The notes beneath the pieces were generated by a model. The model made no database searches and had not been told where the DNA came from. It saw nothing but the letters and a program-made list of their open reading frames with translations. Of a stretch of DNA of 64,000 nucleotides, positions 63,001 through 64,000 are shown piece after piece. The stretch is from Agriotes lineatus (lineage: Eukaryota > Arthropoda > Insecta > Coleoptera > Elateridae), in the NCBI GenBank assembly GCA_940337035.1, contig CALNHX010002985.1, positions 1-64,000 of the forward strand, given 5' to 3'. Made by a program: the position numbers and the translations under genes. Positions within the stretch are counted from its first letter, which is position 1, and the number at the start of each line of letters is the position of its first letter.

Positions 63001-64000
63001 GCATCGCATCACATCGCATCGCATCGCTTCGCATCGCACCGCATCGCATCGCATCGCATCGCATCGCATCGCATCGCATCGTATCGTATCGCAGCGCATC
63101 GCATCGCACCGCATCGCATCGCATCGTATCGCAGCGCATCGCATCGCATCGCATCGCATCGCAACGCATCTCATCGGATCGCATCGCATCGCATCGCACC
63201 GCATCGCATCGTATCGCATCGCATCGCATCGTATCGTATCGCAGCGCATCGCATCGCACCGCATCGCATCGCATCGTATCGCAGCGCATCGCATCGCATC
63301 GCATCGCATCGCAACGCAACGCATCGCTTCGCATCGTATCGCACCGCATCGCATCGCATCGCATCGCATCGCTTCGCATCGCATCGCATCGCATCGCATC
63401 GCATCGCATCGCATCGCATCGCATCGCATCGTATCGTATCGCAGCGCATCGCATCGCACCGCATCGCATCGCATCGTATCGCAGCGCATCGCATCGCATC
63501 GCATCGCATCGCAACGCATCTCATCGCATCGCATCGCATCGCATCGCACCGCATCGCATCGTATCGCAGCGCATCGCATCGCACCGCATCGCATCGCATC
63601 GTATCGCAGCGCATCGCATCGCAACGCATCGCATCGCATCGCAACGCATCGCTTCGCATCGTATCGCACCGCATCGCATCGCATCGTATCGCATCGCATC
63701 GCATCGCATCTCATCGCATCGCATCGCATCGCATCGCATCGCATCGCAACGCATCGCTTCGCATCGTATCGCACCGCATCGATTCGCATCGTATCGCACC
63801 GCATCGCATCGCATCGCATCGCATCGCATCGCATCGCATCGCAACGCATCGCATCGCATCGCAACGCATCGCTTCGCATCGTATCGCACCGCATCGCAAC
63901 GCATCGCATCGCATCGCACCGCATCGCATCGCATCGTATCGCAACGCATCGCTTCGCATCGTATCGCACCGCATCGCAACGCATCGCATCGCATCGCACC
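60086..64000. repeat. D/A and A satellite domain
   Basis: After the cgctt-ctcat junction at 60500 the expected agcat-cgaat-tgcat-cgcgt group is missing. Instead cgcct-cacat-cgcac follows at about 60525, reflecting a 180-bp loss. The region then carries A-type sequence, the 100/80-bp micro-array, a second cgctt-ctcat junction at 62775 with the agcat-cgaat group intact, and sparse A texture to the window end. Confidence 0.78.
61031..61960. repeat. 100/80-bp micro-HOR cluster
   Basis: A 20-unit segment opening with cgcaa, three consensus units and cgcaa, then cgctt, cgtat and cgcac, starts at 61031, 61131 and 61231 (period 100 bp) and again at 61411 and 61511. A related segment opening with ctcat starts near 61291, 61571, 61651 and 61751 (spacings 280, 80 and 100 bp). 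The cluster accounts for the extra 845 bp relative to the equivalent place near 56.6 kb, so it arose after the 4.6-kb duplication. Confidence 0.85.

Larger units (their letters stand above)
1..64000. repeat. CGCAT pentanucleotide satellite array
   Basis: The entire window is a head-to-tail tandem array of CGCAT, about 12,800 units, all in the same orientation. Exact consensus units make up roughly 65-80% of each line I counted. Almost all others differ by one base. Units start at positions equal to 1 modulo 5 up to 5854 and at positions equal to 0 modulo 5 from 5855 to the end, so one single-base deletion is the only break in register. The consensus is 60% G+C, with 40% C and 20% G on the plus strand, and carries one CpG per unit. 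No stretch of non-repeat sequence is present at either edge or inside. Such arrays are typical of eukaryotic heterochromatin; the host taxon cannot be told from this. Confidence 0.98.
59100..64000. repeat. Tandem 4.6-kb duplication, second copy (cut by window end)
   Basis: It matches 54475-59099 with the offset steps 4,625, 4,445 and 5,290. The window stops while the copy is still in progress, in sequence equivalent to about 58710. The array therefore continues beyond 64000, and the full length of this copy is unknown. Confidence 0.83.

Noticed and set aside
1..64000. A repetitive structural, antifreeze-like or ice-binding-like protein gene
   Set aside because: A coding repeat would be held in multiples of three and conserved in one frame. 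Length changes here are multiples of five regardless of frame, and variants fall equally on all frames.
1..64000. CRISPR array
   Set aside because: There are no unique spacers between repeats; units are contiguous and 5 bp long, and no cas-like gene is present.
1..64000. Telomeric repeat
   Set aside because: CGCAT/ATGCG does not have the G-rich strand form of known telomere repeats (for example TTAGG or TTAGGG), the variants are too frequent, and higher-order structure of kilobases is atypical of telomeres.
1..64000. CENP-B box inside the satellite
   Set aside because: The core motif needs TTCG followed at fixed spacing by A and CGGG. I saw no CGGG anywhere; cgctt-cgcat gives TTCG but not the rest.
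1..64000. Transposable element, rRNA or tRNA fragment embedded in the array
   Set aside because: No run longer than a few bases departs from the CGCAT pattern; the most divergent units (aaaat, caaac, tagat) are single pentamers in register.
1..64000. The array as a pure assembly artefact
   Set aside because: Not excluded, but the copies differ by private substitutions (3311, 4221, 15300, 25255, 30985, 50430) and by distinct joints, which an artificial duplication would not produce. Read depth and spanning reads would decide.
1..64000. Prokaryotic or phage origin
   Set aside because: A 64-kb pure pentamer satellite with no gene has no known counterpart in bacteria, archaea or phages.

Overview
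The whole 64,000-base window is one satellite array. The repeat unit is the pentanucleotide CGCAT (ATGCG on the other strand), present as about 12,800 head-to-tail units in a single orientation. I see no unique sequence, gene, RNA gene, transposon, CRISPR array or inverted block. In lines I counted by eye, roughly two thirds to four fifths of units are exact CGCAT. The rest are mostly single-substitution variants such as cgcct, ctcat, cgtat, cgcac, cgcag, cgcaa, cgctt, cgaat, cggat, tgcat, agcat, cacat and cgcgt. Only one unit departs from 5 bp: a 4-base unit at 5851-5854. The window starts and ends inside the array, so the true array is longer.

Tens of kilobases of short satellite with nested higher-order repeats indicates a eukaryotic chromosome, most likely constitutive heterochromatin (pericentromere, centromere, subtelomere or a sex/B chromosome). 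The sequence alone does not identify the taxon. The consensus is 60% G+C with one CpG per unit, and CpG decay products do not dominate the variants. That suggests low CpG methylation or very recent amplification.

The array is not homogeneous. Variants cluster into recurring textures. A-type is rich in cgtat, cgcag, cgcac, cgcaa and cgctt. B-type is rich in cgcct, ctcat, cagat, catat and tgcct. C-type carries agcat, cgaat, tgcat and cgcgt. A D/A mixture adds cacat and paired cgtat. B, C and A blocks in that order form a higher-order repeat (HOR) of about 2,585 bp. It is marked by a three-substitution unit aaaat (18 copies: 2976, 6835, 7990, 10590, 11680, 12385, 14975, 15975, 17790, 20335, 31600, 34175, 35255, 37015, 39600, 46100, 48990, 51575) and by caaac (15 copies: 9710, 14095, 19470, 22055, 24860, 27695, 29355, 33310, 38735, 41320, 43970, 50710, 53295, 55460, 60085). 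Six near-complete HORs (2,545-2,600 bp), three that continue into D/A sequence, and several deletion derivatives (705-1,815 bp) are present.

Layout: 1-2.1 kb mixed A and C texture; 2.1-7.8 kb B-rich, with a 1.8-kb duplication and the lone 4-base unit; 7.5-16.2 kb a tandem 4.4-kb duplication; 17.8-22.1 kb tandem 2.6-kb HORs; 22.1-31.6 kb D/A with C blocks; 31.4-45.5 kb a second copy of about 12.2-26.4 kb; 44.2-50.0 kb a tandem 2,890-bp duplication; 48.9-53.7 kb a copy of 36.9-41.7 kb at exactly 11,975 bp; 54.5-64.0 kb a tandem 4.6-kb duplication containing a 100/80-bp micro-array. Open frames of up to 1,300 codons run through the array. They are by-products of a pentamer with no stop codon in any frame and are not annotated as genes.
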